A stretch of DNA of 64,000 nucleotides from positions 1-64,000 of the forward strand of contig NZ_BMQU01000001.1 of the NCBI RefSeq assembly GCF_014648275.1, given 5' to 3'. How positions within the stretch are numbered: the first letter of the stretch is position 1; every line of letters begins with the position of its first letter. Made by a program: the position numbers and the translations under genes. Source of the stretch: Pseudomonas laurentiana. Lineage in GTDB: Bacteria > Pseudomonadota > Gammaproteobacteria > Pseudomonadales > Pseudomonadaceae. Shown piece by piece: positions 8,642 to 18,765 of the stretch. A model generated the notes under the pieces. It was not told the DNA's origin and did not search any database. It was given only the letters and a program-made list of their open reading frames with translations.

Positions 8642-9259
8642 TCAGTGTAGACCCTGAATGTAGCTCGATACGGCCTCGATATCCTTGTTGCTCAGCTTGG
8701 CAGCGATGGAGCGCATGGTCATCGCGTCGCCGTCGTTGGTGCGGTTGCCTTCACGGAAGTCGGTCAATTGCTTGGCGACATACTGCGAATGTTGGCCACC
8801 CAGGTGCGGGAAGCCGGCAGCGGCCAGGCCTGCGCCGTTAGGCGAGTGACAGCCGGTGCACGCAGGCATGCCTTTGTCGAGGTTACCACCGCGGAACAGG
8901 GCCTCGCCCTGAGCAACCAGTTTCGGATCGGCGGCACCGACACTGCCTTTCTGGCTGGCGAAGTAGGCCGCGATGTCTGCCATGTCCTGATCACTCAGGT
9001 TGGTCAGCAGGCCGGTCATTTCCAGCACGGTGCGCTTACCCGACTTGATATCGTGCAACTGCTTCTCCAGGTACTTCTCACCCTGGCCAGCCAGTTTCGG
9101 GAAGTTCGGCGCCATGCTATTACCGTCTGGACCGTGACAAGCGCCACATACAGCAGTTTTGCCCTGACCGGCAGCGGCATCGCCAACAAGATTGCCAGCG
9201 GCATTTGCAGCGCCGGTGACGCCCAAGGTCAACAGCAGACTCACGAGTAGTTTGTTCAT
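8642..9259 (-). CDS. Diheme cytochrome c4
   Basis: A 205-residue periplasmic diheme cytochrome. A signal peptide ends near residue 20 (GAANA). Two tandem class I cytochrome c domains are seen, with heme sites C38-G-A-C-H42 and CTGCH about 100 residues later, each followed by a distal methionine (AMTMRS-type in the second). It carries electrons between the bc1 complex and terminal oxidases, including the aa3 or cbb3 oxidase. It follows the cytochrome c5 gene by 46 bases, so the pair are probably co-transcribed, and it ends at a strong terminator. Confidence 0.94.
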   Translation of the reverse strand: MNKLLVSLLLTLGVTGAANAAGNLVGDAAAGQGKTAVCGACHGPDGNSMAPNFPKLAGQGEKYLEKQLHDIKSGKRTVLEMTGLLTNLSDQDMADIAAYFASQKGSVGAADPKLVAQGEALFRGGNLDKGMPACTGCHSPNGAGLAAAGFPHLGGQHSQYVAKQLTDFREGNRTNDGDAMTMRSIAAKLSNKDIEAVSSYIQGLH

Positions 9260-9305
9260 CAGCTAATCCAACTACGGCTAAGGGTGAAAGAGTTATGTAT
9301 CGATG

Positions 9306-9596
9306 CTACCGGCTCATCCACTGGATAATTGCCCGGTAGTCTTCGGCACTGCAGTCCATGCACAATCCACGCGGCGGCATAGCCTTGAAACCCTGGGTGA
9401 CATGCACCACCAACGTCTCCATACCCCGCGCCAGTCTCGGTTCCCAGGCTGCACGATCACCTGGTTTCGGTGCCTGTGGCAGCTGCCCGGCGTGACACGC
9501 CGCGCATGCGCGGTTGTACAACGCCTCGGGATCCTGTGTAGCCTGAGCGCTGAAAAACGGTACCAAGACAACGGTAACCAACAGCCATTTCGTCAT
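9306..9596 (-). CDS. Monoheme cytochrome c5
   Basis: A 96-residue secreted monoheme cytochrome. The N-terminus is a signal peptide ([19 protein letters not shown]), the heme site is C31-A-A-C-H35 and the likely distal methionine is in AMPPRG. A second cysteine pair (GLCMDCS) near the C-terminus is typical of cytochrome c5, where it forms a disulfide. It is the first gene of the c5-c4 unit and diverges from engB. Confidence 0.9.
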   Translation of the reverse strand: MTKWLLVTVVLVPFFSAQATQDPEALYNRACAACHAGQLPQAPKPGDRAAWEPRLARGMETLVVHVTQGFKAMPPRGLCMDCSAEDYRAIIQWMSR

Positions 9597-9790
9597 GCGA
9601 ACGACCTTTCAGGGCTGGGGGCCTGCACTGCGTTCTAACGCGCAATATTGAATCGGGTACCCCCGTGAACCTCATCCTACGCTGGGATAAAGCGCACACA
9701 AAATCTGCGGCATTATATACTCCCGTTATCGAAACGGAAACGACACCCCTTGCCGAGCCTGCCTCGGACAAGCCCCCAAGCGGATACCCC

Positions 9791-10423
9791 ATGCACGTAA
9801 AAAACCCCATTCTCGGCCTCTGCCAACAGGCCAAATTTGCTCTCAGCGCTGCCAAAGTGGACCAGTGTCCAGAAGACCAGGGCTATGAAGTGGCCTTTGC
9901 CGGGCGCTCCAACGCCGGCAAGTCCAGCGCCCTCAACACACTGACCCACGCCAGCCTGGCGCGCACCTCGAAAACACCTGGTCGCACCCAGTTACTCAAT
10001 TTTTTCAGTCTGGACGAAGAACGGCGTTTGGTCGACCTGCCAGGCTATGGCTATGCGAAAGTCCCAATCCCGCTAAAACAGCACTGGCAGCGCCACCTGG
10101 AAGCCTATCTGGGCAGCCGTGAGAGCTTGCGGGGCGTGATTTTGATGATGGATGTGCGTCATCCCATGACCGACTTCGACCAGATGATGCTCGACTGGTC
10201 AGTGGCCAGTAACATGCCGATGCATATTCTTCTGACCAAAGCCGACAAACTCACCTATGGCGCGGCAAAAAACACCCTGCTCAAGGTGCAAGCGGAAATC
10301 CGCAAGGGCTGGGGAGAGGGCGTGACCATTCAGCTGTTCTCCGCACCTAAACGACAAGGGTTGGAAGAAGCCTACGGCGTTCTGGCGAACTGGATGGAAT
10401 TGGCCGACAAGCCCGCAGAATAA
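9791..10423 (+). CDS. engB: Ribosome-biogenesis GTPase EngB/YihA
   Basis: A 210-residue TRAFAC GTPase needed for assembly of the large ribosomal subunit. Motifs: G1 [10 protein letters not shown]2 in KTPGRTQ, G3 DLPGYGYA, G4 LTKADK. The start at [10 protein letters not shown] is chosen because it gives the length of the E. coli enzyme (210); an in-frame start 42 codons upstream would add a low-quality N-terminal extension. It is the neighbour of the polA sRNA region, an arrangement shared with enterobacteria. Confidence 0.94.
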   Translation: MHVKNPILGLCQQAKFALSAAKVDQCPEDQGYEVAFAGRSNAGKSSALNTLTHASLARTSKTPGRTQLLNFFSLDEERRLVDLPGYGYAKVPIPLKQHWQRHLEAYLGSRESLRGVILMMDVRHPMTDFDQMMLDWSVASNMPMHILLTKADKLTYGAAKNTLLKVQAEIRKGWGEGVTIQLFSAPKRQGLEEAYGVLANWMELADKPAE

Positions 10424-10446
10424 GGGCCCGGCGCCAAACGCAAGGC

Positions 10447-10577
10447 AAAAAAAACCCCGGACTTCGTATGGGGAGGGGGAAGTTCGGGGTTCAAGTTCCG
10501 GACCGCTAGGGCGGGGTCCAGATATCTGCCAACACTTAACACAACATAGGAGCATTGAAGGGCTTCACCACCCATTC
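10447..10577 (-). ncRNA. ersA: ErsA / Spot 42-like small RNA
   Basis: About 131 nucleotides transcribed on the minus strand in the engB-polA gap, where Pseudomonas ErsA (and enteric spf) is located. The 3' end is a 13-bp stem with one mismatch (AACCCCG-A-ACTTC against its partner) and eight U residues; its loop is C-rich (CCCCTCCCCATAC), the known seed type of ErsA for pairing to G-rich ribosome binding sites. An AlgU-type promoter lies at exactly the right distance, giving a length near the 132 nt I recall for ErsA. ErsA post-transcriptionally regulates envelope and exopolysaccharide genes (algC, oprD) with Hfq. The 5' end is inferred. Confidence 0.85.
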
Positions 10578-10583
10578 AGTTAC

Positions 10584-10611
10584 TCTGAGTCTTGGTTCGC
10601 CTGATTAGTTC
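10584..10611 (-). promoter_or_regulatory. AlgU (sigma-22)-type promoter of ersA
   Basis: On the minus strand GAACTA (10606-10611), 17-base spacer, TCAGA (10584-10588). This fits the envelope-stress sigma consensus GAACTT-N16/17-TCnGA with one mismatch in the -35 box. The predicted start, about 7 bases downstream, gives a 131-nt RNA. Confidence 0.7.
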
Positions 10612-10676
10612 CGGGCGTTTAGAAACTATTTGCGATAGCGATAGAATTTCTAGCACTAGCAGCCTCTGCCCAGCCC

Positions 10677-10706
10677 AAAAGCCGCGACGATATGCCGCAG
10701 CTTTTT
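10677..10706 (-). terminator. polA terminator (bidirectional hairpin)
   Basis: AAAAGC-C-GCG, nine-base loop, CGC-A-GCTTTTT. On the minus strand the stem is followed by TTTT and lies 10 bases past the polA stop codon, isolating polA from the ersA promoter. Confidence 0.75.
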
Positions 10707-10715
10707 CAGGGTTAT

Positions 10716-13478
10716 TTAGTGCGCTTCATCCCAATTCGAGCCCACACCCACCTCAACCAGCAGCGGAACATCCAACTGTGCGGCGCCGCTCATGTAAGGA
10801 CGGATCTGTTCACGCACCTGATCGATCAGGTCTTCACGTACTTCAAGCACCAATTCGTCGTGAACCTGCAGAATCACCCGGGCATCCAGCCCGGAGTCGT
10901 TCAACCAATTGTCTACTGCCACCATGGCACGCTTGATAATGTCGGCTGCAGTACCCTGCATCGGCGCGTTGATCGCCGTGCGCTCGGCGCCTTTGCGCAG
11001 TGCCGGGTTCTTTGCATTGATGTCCGGCAGGTACAGCCGACGACCAAACAGCGTTTCGACAAACCCTTGCTCCGCAGCCTGAGCACGCGTGCGCTCCATG
11101 TAGGCCAGCACGCCTGGGTACTGGGCGAAATAGCGGTCGATGTAAGCCTGGGACTGCTTGCGGTCGACACCAATCTGCTTGGCCAGGCCGAAAGCGCTCA
11201 TACCGTAGATCAAGCCAAAGTTGATCGCCTTGGCACTGCGTCGCTGGTCGCTCGTGACATCTTCCAAGGCAACACCGAAGACCTCAGATGCCGTGGCCCG
11301 GTGAACGTCCAGGTTGTGTCGGAACGCATGCAACAAGCCTTCGTCCTTGGCCAAGTGAGCCATGATGCGCAGCTCGATCTGCGAATAGTCCGCAGCCAGC
11401 AGGCGGTAACCGGGCGCAGCAACAAACGCCTGGCGAATACGTCGTCCCTCAGGGGTGCGGATCGGAATGTTCTGCAGGTTCGGATCACTTGAGGACAAGC
11501 GACCGGTAGCTGCCACGGCCTGATGGTACGAGGTATGAATACGCCCGGTGCGCGGGTTGATCTGCTCAGGCAGACGGTCGGTATAGGTACTTTTCAGCTT
11601 GCTCAATGAACGGTACTGCATCAGCACCTTGGGCAGGGGATAGTCCTGCTCGGCCAGTTCCGCCAACACGGCTTCGGCCGTTGAAGCCTGGCCCTTGGCG
11701 GTTTTGCTCAGGATTGGCAGGCCGAGTTTTTCGTACAGAATGACCCCCAGTTGCTTGGGCGAACCCAGGTTGAATTCTTCACCCGCGATCGCGAAGGCTT
11801 CGCGCTCCAGCGCGACCAGTTTCTCGCCTAGCTCCAGGCTTTGGATACCGAGTAACTTGGCGTCGACCAAGGCACCCTGACGCTCGATCTTCGCCAGCAC
11901 CGGCACCAACGGCATCTCGATTTCATTCAGCACCGGCAGCACGCTCGGCGTCTTGGCCAAGCGCGCCTGCAGCGCCTGATGCAGACGCAACGTCACATCG
12001 GCATCTTCGGCCGCGTAAGGGCCGGCCTGTTCAAGTGAGATTTGATCGAAGGTCAGCTGCTTGGCACCCTTGCCTGCGATGTCCTCAAAGGCGATGGTGG
12101 TGTAATCCAGGTACTTGAGCGCCAGGCTGTCCATGTCATGACGGGTCGCGGTGGAGTCCAGCACGTAGGACTCCAACATCGTGTCAAAAGCAACGCCGCG
12201 CAGTGCGATACCGTTGGATTGATCACCACCAATCGCGCAATTAGCCAGAATATTCATGTCATATTTGGCGTTTTGACCGACTTTCAGCGTATTCGGATCT
12301 TCCAGGATCGGTTTGAGCGCCAACAGCACGGCATCACGATCAAGTTGCTCAGGCACCCCCATGTAGGCGTGAGCCAAAGGTACATAGGCCGCCTCAAAAG
12401 GCTCAACAGCAAACGACACACCGACCAGTTGCGCTTGCTGGGCATCCAGGCCCGTGGTCTCGGTATCAAAGGCAATCAGCTTGGCTTTCTTCAGCTTCTC
12501 AAGCCAGGTATCAAAGCGCGCCTGATCAAGAATGGTTTCGTACTTCACTTCGGCAGTGGGCTTTTCTGTCACCTCTGCAATCGCCAGGCCTTCACGCTTG
12601 GCTTCACGCTGAAGGTCCTCGACCCAGCTCTTGAACTCCAACTCGGTATACAGCGCCAGCAAGGCCTCGCGATCAGGTTCGCCGCACACCAGGGCATCGA
12701 CCTCGACATCCAGCGGGACATCGAGCTTGATCGTCGCCAGCTCATACGAAAGGAAGGCCGCATCGCGGTGCTCCTCAAGCTTGGCCGGTAAGGTCTTGGC
12801 CCCCCGAATAGCCAGGCTGGGCACTTTGTCGAGGTTTTCGTAAAGATCGCGCAGACCACCACCGACGCCGGTCAGCAGGCCCAGAGCAGTCTTCTCACCC
12901 ACCCCCGGCACGCCAGGAATGTTATCGACCTTGTCACCCATCAGGGCCAGGAAGTCGATGATATGTTCAGGGCCGACACCGAATTTCTCTTTCACGCCCG
13001 CGACGTCCAAGACACTACCGGTCATGGTATTGACCAGCGTAATGTGGCCGTCGACCAGTTGCGCCATGTCCTTGTCACCTGTGGAGATGATCACCGGACG
13101 TCCGGCAGCTGCGCTGCTGCGGGCCAGGGTGCCGATCACGTCATCGGCTTCAACGCCCTCCACGCAGAGCAGCGGATACCCCAGTGCGCGCACGCTGGCG
13201 TGCAGCGGTTCGATCTGCACCCGCAGGTCATCCGGCATACTAGGGCGATTGGCTTTGTACTCGGCGAACATTTCATCGCGGAATGTGCCGCCTTTTGCAT
13301 CGAAAACAACCGCAAAAAGGCTATCAGGGTACTGCTTGCGCAGACTCTTCAGCATGTTCAGCACGCCCTTGACCGCACCGGTCGGCAGGCCCTTTGAGGT
13401 AGTCAGTGGCGGCAGCGCATGGAAGGCACGGTACAGGTAGGAAGAACCGTCCACCAGGACGAGGGGAGCTTGGCTCAT
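10716..13478 (-). CDS. polA: DNA polymerase I
   Basis: About 920 residues, the usual size. Three domains are present: an N-terminal 5'-3' exonuclease ([29 protein letters not shown]), a proofreading 3'-5' exonuclease (FDTETTGLD, with later acidic residues, so likely active) and the family A polymerase (motif [11 protein letters not shown], motif [15 protein letters not shown], motif [10 protein letters not shown]). It fills gaps and removes RNA primers in replication and repair. The ATG at [11 protein letters not shown] is preferred over one four codons upstream. It is a single-gene unit ending at its own terminator before ersA. Confidence 0.98.
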   Translation of the reverse strand: MSQAPLVLVDGSSYLYRAFHALPPLTTSKGLPTGAVKGVLNMLKSLRKQYPDSLFAVVFDAKGGTFRDEMFAEYKANRPSMPDDLRVQIEPLHASVRALGYPLLCVEGVEADDVIGTLARSSAAAGRPVIISTGDKDMAQLVDGHITLVNTMTGSVLDVAGVKEKFGVGPEHIIDFLALMGDKVDNIPGVPGVGEKTALGLLTGVGGGLRDLYENLDKVPSLAIRGAKTLPAKLEEHRDAAFLSYELATIKLDVPLDVEVDALVCGEPDREALLALYTELEFKSWVEDLQREAKREGLAIAEVTEKPTAEVKYETILDQARFDTWLEKLKKAKLIAFDTETTGLDAQQAQLVGVSFAVEPFEAAYVPLAHAYMGVPEQLDRDAVLLALKPILEDPNTLKVGQNAKYDMNILANCAIGGDQSNGIALRGVAFDTMLESYVLDSTATRHDMDSLALKYLDYTTIAFEDIAGKGAKQLTFDQISLEQAGPYAAEDADVTLRLHQALQARLAKTPSVLPVLNEIEMPLVPVLAKIERQGALVDAKLLGIQSLELGEKLVALEREAFAIAGEEFNLGSPKQLGVILYEKLGLPILSKTAKGQASTAEAVLAELAEQDYPLPKVLMQYRSLSKLKSTYTDRLPEQINPRTGRIHTSYHQAVAATGRLSSSDPNLQNIPIRTPEGRRIRQAFVAAPGYRLLAADYSQIELRIMAHLAKDEGLLHAFRHNLDVHRATASEVFGVALEDVTSDQRRSAKAINFGLIYGMSAFGLAKQIGVDRKQSQAYIDRYFAQYPGVLAYMERTRAQAAEQGFVETLFGRRLYLPDINAKNPALRKGAERTAINAPMQGTAADIIKRAMVAVDNWLNDSGLDARVILQVHDELVLEVREDLIDQVREQIRPYMSGAAQLDVPLLVEVGVGSNWDEAH

Positions 13479-13552
13479 GAGCAGAATCAACCTTTTCGGC
13501 GGGCCCGGCGCTAGAATGTCCGGATCATTGACGACAAAGGGACAAGGTTATC

Positions 13553-13837
13553 ATGCGCACACTCAATCGCCTGTTGCTGCTAGGCCTCCTGGCTACACCG
13601 TTCGCGGCGATGGCTGCGGATGATGCGCCGTCGCCAGAACCACAAGTCACCATTCGCCAGGAAGGCGATAAAACCATTCAGGAGTACCGCCAGAATGGTT
13701 TTCTGTATGCCATCAAGATTACCCCCAAGCATGGCAAACCTTACTTCCTGGTTCGCGCCGACGGCACCGAAGCCAATTTTATTCGCTCGGATCAACCGGA
13801 CATGCTGATTCCATCCTGGAAGATTTTCGAGTGGTAA
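13553..13837 (+). CDS. DUF2782 periplasmic protein
   Basis: A 94-residue small secreted protein with a signal peptide cleaved after AMA (about residue 21). The mature part (VTIRQEGDKTIQEYRQNG, then LYAIKITP and IPSWKIFEW) matches the DUF2782 family, whose function is unknown. It diverges from polA and lies 64 bases upstream of thrB, the order usual in Pseudomonas, so co-transcription with thrB is likely. Confidence 0.88.
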   Translation: MRTLNRLLLLGLLATPFAAMAADDAPSPEPQVTIRQEGDKTIQEYRQNGFLYAIKITPKHGKPYFLVRADGTEANFIRSDQPDMLIPSWKIFEW

Positions 13838-13901
13838 TGCGCGAACTCTACTATCAACCCGGCACTTCCTGGCCGAAGTGCCCGAACGAGCAGTTTTGAC
13901 C

Positions 13902-14852
13902 ATGTCTGTGTTCACCCCTTTGACCCGGCCTGAGCTGGAAACCTTTCTGGCCCCTTATGGCCTGGGCCGCCTTCGGGATTTCCAGGGCATTGCCGCCGGA
14001 ACCGAAAACAGCAACTTCTTCGTCAGCCTCGAACAGGGTGAGTTTGTGCTGACGCTGGTCGAGCGCGGGCCGATCCAGGATTTGCCGTTCTTCATTGAAC
14101 TGCTCGACGTCCTGCACGAAGCCGACCTGCCCGTGCCATACGCGCTGCGAACCACGGACGGCGTGGCGCTGCGCGAGCTGGCTGGTAAACCGGCCCTGCT
14201 CCAACCGCGGTTGCCAGGCAAGCACATCAAGGAGCCGAACAACCAGCATTGCCATCAGGTTGGCGAGCTGCTCGGCCACCTGCATGTGGCGACCCTCGAA
14301 CATGTGCTGGAACGTAAAACCGACCGTGGCCTGGACTGGATGCTGCAAACCGGTGCCGAGCTGATGCCGCGCCTGAACACGGATCAGCGCCAGCTGCTGC
14401 AAGCCTGCCTGGAGGAAATCAGAACCCATCACGCGCAGATCATGGCCTTGCCACGCGCCAACCTGCACGCGGACCTGTTCCGTGACAACGCGCTGTTCGA
14501 AGGCACGCACCTGACCGGCCTGATCGACTTCTACAACGCCTGCTCCGGGCCGATGCTCTACGATCTGGCGATTACGCTGAACGACTGGTGCTGTGACGAC
14601 GACGGGCAGATTGACGGTGCGCGGGCGAGGGCGCTGCTGGGTGCCTACGCGGCACTGCGCCCCTTCACCGCAGCTGAGGCGCAGCTCTGGCCTGTCATGC
14701 TGCGCGTGGCCTGTGTACGTTTCTGGCTGTCGCGGCTTATTGCGGCAGAGTCCTTCGCGGGCATGGACGTATTGATTCACGACCCTGCCGATTTCGAAGT
14801 GCGCCTGGCGGCGCGCCAGCAGGTCAGCGTGGCGTTGCCGTTCGCGCTCTGA
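13902..14852 (+). CDS. thrB: Homoserine kinase (APH-fold type)
   Basis: A 316-residue enzyme phosphorylating L-homoserine to O-phospho-L-homoserine in threonine synthesis. It belongs to the aminoglycoside-phosphotransferase-like homoserine kinase family, not the GHMP type of E. coli: IAAGTENSNFFV forms the nucleotide loop, LHADLFRDNALF is the catalytic loop and GLIDFYNAC holds the metal-binding Asp. The start at MSVFTPLTRPE gives the family's standard 316 residues. It converges with znuA, 26 bases away. Confidence 0.94.
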   Translation: MSVFTPLTRPELETFLAPYGLGRLRDFQGIAAGTENSNFFVSLEQGEFVLTLVERGPIQDLPFFIELLDVLHEADLPVPYALRTTDGVALRELAGKPALLQPRLPGKHIKEPNNQHCHQVGELLGHLHVATLEHVLERKTDRGLDWMLQTGAELMPRLNTDQRQLLQACLEEIRTHHAQIMALPRANLHADLFRDNALFEGTHLTGLIDFYNACSGPMLYDLAITLNDWCCDDDGQIDGARARALLGAYAALRPFTAAEAQLWPVMLRVACVRFWLSRLIAAESFAGMDVLIHDPADFEVRLAARQQVSVALPFAL

Positions 14853-14878
14853 GCCCGTTATTGCACGGAGGCGGCTAC

Positions 14879-15805
14879 CTAGAGCGCCTCCAGGCAACCC
14901 GCCAGATCATTGCCGAGCTTTTCCAGCACCTGCTCATAGCCTTGGGCGGTCGCTGGAGTGTTGCCCCCTAATGCGTCCAGTTCGGCCAGACGTACCGGCA
15001 ACCCGGCCGTCAGGGTCTCGGCTAACCGAGGACGCAACGGCGGCTCACTGAAGACACAGGTCTTGCCGACGTCCTGCAAACGCTTGCGCATGGCCGCCAC
15101 GTGCTGGGCACCAGGCTGCACTTCGGCGGCAACGCTGAACACGCCGGTATGTTGCAAACCATAGGCCGCCTCGAAGTAATCAAAGGCTTCGTGAAAGACA
15201 AAGTACGGTCGGCCCGAAACACCTGCCAGCCGGGCCTTCAAGCGCACATCGAGGGCGTCCAGGCGCTGCTCGAACGCGCTCAGGTTGCTCTGATAACGGA
15301 CAGCATTGGCCGGATCCGCAACCGCAAGATCAGCCGCCATTTTTGCGGCGATTACCCGTGCATTGGCCGGCGCCAACCAGAGGTGCGCATCCAGGCTACC
15401 CGGCCGATGATCATGATCATGCTCATCCGCCGACTCGTGGGAGTGGCTGTCTTCGCCAAAGTGCCGCAACTGCAGCCCCGGCACAGCCTGTACCGCCACA
15501 CTGGGCTTGCTGCGACCGTTCAACACACGCGGCAGAAAACCTTCCATATCAGGGCCGATCCAGTAGAGCAGGTCGACCTCGGCCACCCGCCGAACATCGG
15601 AGGGACGAAGGGCATAATGGTGAGGCGAAGCGCCCGGCGGCAGCAGCACTTCGGGTGTACCGACACCGTCCTGAACCGCTGCCGCAATCAACTGCAGCGG
15701 CTTGATGCTGGTCAGTACACGGACCTCGGCCTGCGCTGGCGCCAAGACGACAAGGCTGGAGACAAAAGCGACAAAAAGGGCAAAAAATCGGGACACGATG
15801 GCCAC
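14879..15805 (-). CDS. znuA: Zinc ABC transporter periplasmic binding protein
   Basis: A 308-residue cluster A-I metal-binding protein that delivers Zn(II) to ZnuBC. A signal peptide ends near residue 26 (APAQA). Zinc ligands are expected at PHHYALRP, the DAHLWLAP region and HEAFDYFE. A charged His-rich loop (about residues 118-134, with HSHES and HDHDH) is the typical ZnuA metal-capture loop. It is divergent from zur, sharing a 57-base region with a putative Zur site. Confidence 0.95.
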   Translation of the reverse strand: MAIVSRFFALFVAFVSSLVVLAPAQAEVRVLTSIKPLQLIAAAVQDGVGTPEVLLPPGASPHHYALRPSDVRRVAEVDLLYWIGPDMEGFLPRVLNGRSKPSVAVQAVPGLQLRHFGEDSHSHESADEHDHDHRPGSLDAHLWLAPANARVIAAKMAADLAVADPANAVRYQSNLSAFEQRLDALDVRLKARLAGVSGRPYFVFHEAFDYFEAAYGLQHTGVFSVAAEVQPGAQHVAAMRKRLQDVGKTCVFSEPPLRPRLAETLTAGLPVRLAELDALGGNTPATAQGYEQVLEKLGNDLAGCLEAL

Positions 15806-15823
15806 TCAATCAGTCAGGAACAG

Positions 15824-15836
15824 GTAACATAATAAC
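15824..15836. promoter_or_regulatory. Putative Zur operator between znuA and zur
   Basis: GTTAT-TAT-GTTAC on the minus strand resembles the Zur box core GTTATA-N-TATAAC but its right arm is degenerate. It lies in the 57-base divergent znuA/zur gap, where a Zur site is expected to repress both directions under zinc sufficiency. Confidence 0.45.
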
Positions 15837-15862
15837 GTCTCTCACAAGAACCGTCGCCGCTC

Positions 15863-16345
15863 ATGCCTACTACACCGCTGGCCAATCGTCCCCACGACCA
15901 CTCCCACTGCGTCCACAGCGCCCTGGCCGAGGCCGACGCGCTGTGCGTTCGTCAAGGCCTGCGCCTGACCGCCTTGCGTCGGCGCGTGCTGGAGTTGGTC
16001 TGGCAGAGCCACAAGCCATTGGGCGCCTACGACATCCTGGCCGTGCTCAGTGAGCAGGACGGCCGCCGCGCCGCGCCGCCCACGGTATACCGGGCACTGG
16101 ATTTCCTCCTGGAAAACAGCCTGGTTCACCGAATTGCATCGCTCAATGCCTTCATCGGCTGCAGCCATCCAGAACATGCCCACCAAGGGCAATTCCTGAT
16201 TTGCCGCGAATGCCATGTAGCGCTGGAACTGGAACAGGCGTCGATCAGCGATGCCATCGTTGCCAGCGCCAAGAATGTCGGTTTCAGCGTTGAAACGCAG
16301 ACCGTCGAAGTGGTTGGGCTCTGCGCCAGTTGCCGGAGCGCGTGA
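15863..16345 (+). CDS. zur: Zinc uptake regulator Zur (Fur family)
   Basis: A 160-residue Fur-family repressor controlling zinc uptake. The winged-helix DNA-binding half ends near residue 90 ([20 protein letters not shown]), and the dimerisation half has a structural zinc site (ICRECH early and LCASCRS at the C-terminus). The His-rich N-terminus (HDHSHCVHS) adds further ligands. Its stop overlaps the znuC start by one base, so zur, znuC and znuB are one operon, and the regulator controls its own expression. Confidence 0.93.
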   Translation: MPTTPLANRPHDHSHCVHSALAEADALCVRQGLRLTALRRRVLELVWQSHKPLGAYDILAVLSEQDGRRAAPPTVYRALDFLLENSLVHRIASLNAFIGCSHPEHAHQGQFLICRECHVALELEQASISDAIVASAKNVGFSVETQTVEVVGLCASCRSA

Positions 16346-17124
16346 TGAGCAATGCCCTGATTCGCCTGGAGCAGGTGAGCGTCGGCTTCGCTGGCCAGGC
16401 TGTCCTCGACAACATCGACCTCAGTGTCGAACCCGGCCAGATCGTCACCCTGATTGGCCCCAACGGTGCCGGCAAAACAACCCTCGTGCGCGCGGTGCTC
16501 GGGCTACTGAAGCCCGACAGCGGCAAGGTCTGGCGCAAACCCAGACTGCGTATTGGCTACATGCCACAGAAACTGCACGTCGATGCGACCTTGCCGCTCT
16601 CGGTACTACGGTTTCTGCGCCTGGTACCCGGCGTAGACCGCAACACAGCCCTGGCAGCGCTCAAGGAAGTGGGTGCCGAACAAGTTATCGACAGTCCTGT
16701 TCAGGGTATTTCCGGCGGTGAAATGCAACGCGTGTTGCTGGCCCGGGCGCTGCTGCGCGAGCCTGAGCTGCTGGTGCTCGACGAGCCAGTCCAGGGCGTC
16801 GACGTGGCAGGCCAGGCCGAACTGTATAGCCTGATCACGCGGCTACGCGATCGGCACGGCTGCGGCGTACTGATGGTCTCCCATGACTTGCACCTGGTCA
16901 TGAGCACCACCGATCAGGTTGTCTGTCTCAACCGGCACGTGTGCTGCTCCGGGCATCCCGAGCAAGTCAGCGGCGACCCGGCCTTTGTCGAACTGTTCGG
17001 CAACAACGCGCCAAGCCTGGCGATCTATCACCACCACCACGACCACGCCCACGACCTGCACGGTTCAGTGGTCGCGCCGGCCAAAGCCGGCCATGTACAC
17101 GGAGACCACTGCAAGCATGGCTGA
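16345..17124 (+). CDS. znuC: Zinc ABC transporter ATPase
   Basis: A 259-residue ATPase energising zinc import. Walker [10 protein letters not shown], signature [15 protein letters not shown], Walker B LLVLDEP and switch HDLHLVM are all intact. The C-terminus ends in a His-rich tail (HHHHDHAHD, later [10 protein letters not shown]), which may bind zinc. The ATG chosen overlaps the zur stop by one base; a start five codons upstream lies inside zur. Confidence 0.95.
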   Translation: MSNALIRLEQVSVGFAGQAVLDNIDLSVEPGQIVTLIGPNGAGKTTLVRAVLGLLKPDSGKVWRKPRLRIGYMPQKLHVDATLPLSVLRFLRLVPGVDRNTALAALKEVGAEQVIDSPVQGISGGEMQRVLLARALLREPELLVLDEPVQGVDVAGQAELYSLITRLRDRHGCGVLMVSHDLHLVMSTTDQVVCLNRHVCCSGHPEQVSGDPAFVELFGNNAPSLAIYHHHHDHAHDLHGSVVAPAKAGHVHGDHCKHG

Positions 17125-17899
17125 TTTTCTGCTCTACGCCCTGCTTGCAGGCTTGGCTCTGGCTCTGGTCGCGGGCCCCTTGGGATCGTTCGTGGTCTGG
17201 CGGCGCATGGCCTATTTTGGCGACACACTGTCTCACGCGGCGCTGTTGGGCGTGGCATTGGGCTTCGTCCTCGACATCAGCCCAGCGCTGGCTGTTACGG
17301 TAGGCTGCCTGTTGCTGGCTTTACTGCTGGTCACCCTGCAACAGCGCCAGCCGCTGGCCTCCGACACCCTTCTGGGTATTCTCGCGCCCAGCACCTTGTC
17401 CCTCGGTCTGGTCGTACTCAGCTTCATGCACGATGTGCGAATCGACCTGATGGCCTACTTGTTTGGTGATCTGTTGGCAATCAGCCCTGGCGATCTTGCC
17501 TGGATACTCGGCGGCAGTACCGTGGCCTTGGTGCTGATCGTGGCCCTGTGGCGACCCTTGCTGGCCGTGACCGTCCACGAAGAACTGGCCATGGTCGAAG
17601 GCCTGCCAGTGGCCGCATTGCGCTTGGCCCTGATGCTGTTGATTGCGGTGGTCATTGCGGTGGCCATGAAAATCGTCGGCGTGCTATTGATTACATCACT
17701 GCTGATTATCCCCGCAGCAGCGGCCCAACGTCATGCTCGCTCACCTGAGCAGATGGCCTTGGGCGCCAGCCTTCTGGGGGTAGTGGCGGTATGCTGCGGG
17801 CTGGCCCTGTCCTGGTTCAAAGACACGCCGGCCGGGCCGTCAATCGTGGTCTGCGCTGCAGTGCTATTCTTGATTAGCCTGGCGCTTCCCCGGCGCTGA
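17117..17899 (+). CDS. znuB: Zinc ABC transporter permease
   Basis: A 260-residue integral membrane permease of the ABC-3 family with about eight hydrophobic helices (start [20 protein letters not shown]). It forms the channel of the ZnuABC system. The family loop [15 protein letters not shown] near residue 40 is present. It overlaps znuC by eight bases, showing translational coupling, and is followed by a strong hairpin. Confidence 0.95.
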   Translation: MADFLLYALLAGLALALVAGPLGSFVVWRRMAYFGDTLSHAALLGVALGFVLDISPALAVTVGCLLLALLLVTLQQRQPLASDTLLGILAPSTLSLGLVVLSFMHDVRIDLMAYLFGDLLAISPGDLAWILGGSTVALVLIVALWRPLLAVTVHEELAMVEGLPVAALRLALMLLIAVVIAVAMKIVGVLLITSLLIIPAAAAQRHARSPEQMALGASLLGVVAVCCGLALSWFKDTPAGPSIVVCAAVLFLISLALPRR

Positions 17900-17910
17900 A
17901 CGGCGGCGCA

Positions 17911-17954
17911 GTCGCGCAGGGTACAACCACACAGGTTGCACCCTGCGACATTTT
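17911..17954 (+). terminator. Terminator of the zur-znuCB operon
   Basis: Left arm GTCGCGCAGGGT-A-CAACC and right arm GGTTG-C-ACCCTGCGAC around a five-base loop form a long stem, followed by ATTTT. It starts 12 bases after the znuB stop. Confidence 0.8.
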
Positions 17955-18043
17955 AATCGCGCATACACTCTGAAGAATTATTTTCGAGTCAGCGAGCTGG
18001 GTGTAGACTTGCTCGTTTTTTGCGCAAATAGAGAGTCGCAGGA

Positions 18044-18757
18044 ATGAAGCCGTTCGCCTCCCGTTATCTGCTCCTTGCCGCGTTTTCCCTGGCCTTGGCC
18101 GCATGCTCCAGCAACCCTGCCGACAGCACTGCTTCGCCTGCAGTGCCGGACGCCTGGCAGCAGCTGGAACAAAGCATCGCCAGCAGCGAGCTGGCAACAG
18201 CCGAAGATCAACTCGCCGCACTGCAGGTTCAAGCGCCGGGCGACAGTCGCCTGGAGCAGTATCAGCGGCAACTGGCCGAAGCCTACCTGCAACGCAGCCA
18301 GGTCGTGCTGCAAAAAGGCGATGTGAATGCCGCCGCCACAGCACTTAGCCGCGCCCGCGCGCTGATGCCCAAAGCCCCGGCACTCACCGGTGGTGTCAAC
18401 GGCGCCATTACCCAGGCGCGTAAAGCCGAACTCGACAAGGCAGAAGCTGCACTGAAGGCGGCTGAGGCACGCCCTGCAGCCAAGCTCATCGACCCCTCGG
18501 CAACCAACACGGTGATCACGCTGAAAGTTGGCAAAATAAGCGAACTTCGCCGCCAACTCGACGATATTGCCAGCGATACCGTCAACTATGACTGTGACCT
18601 GCTGTTTCAGGTGCCACGCAAGCAGGACTACCCCTGGCTTTCCACACTGCTGAGCAAGCGCGTACACAAGCTTGCCCCTGACTTCGCGCTGCAGCAGCGC
18701 CATGAGATACACCGCAACCAGCCAGCCCAGGTTGTGCTGACACCGCGCCGTCCCTGA
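18044..18757 (+). CDS. Conserved outer-membrane lipoprotein of unknown function
   Basis: A 237-residue predicted lipoprotein: signal peptide with lipobox LALAAC, cysteine at about residue 22. Residues 45-160 are alanine- and glutamine-rich amphipathic helices (QQLEQSIASSELATAEDQLA), resembling TPR-type repeats. No catalytic motif is seen. It lies between the zinc and methionine importers, its normal place in Pseudomonas (PA5502-like from memory). It appears to be a single-gene unit ending at a hairpin. Confidence 0.8.
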   Translation: MKPFASRYLLLAAFSLALAACSSNPADSTASPAVPDAWQQLEQSIASSELATAEDQLAALQVQAPGDSRLEQYQRQLAEAYLQRSQVVLQKGDVNAAATALSRARALMPKAPALTGGVNGAITQARKAELDKAEAALKAAEARPAAKLIDPSATNTVITLKVGKISELRRQLDDIASDTVNYDCDLLFQVPRKQDYPWLSTLLSKRVHKLAPDFALQQRHEIHRNQPAQVVLTPRRP

Positions 18758-18765
18758 GCCCAGTT

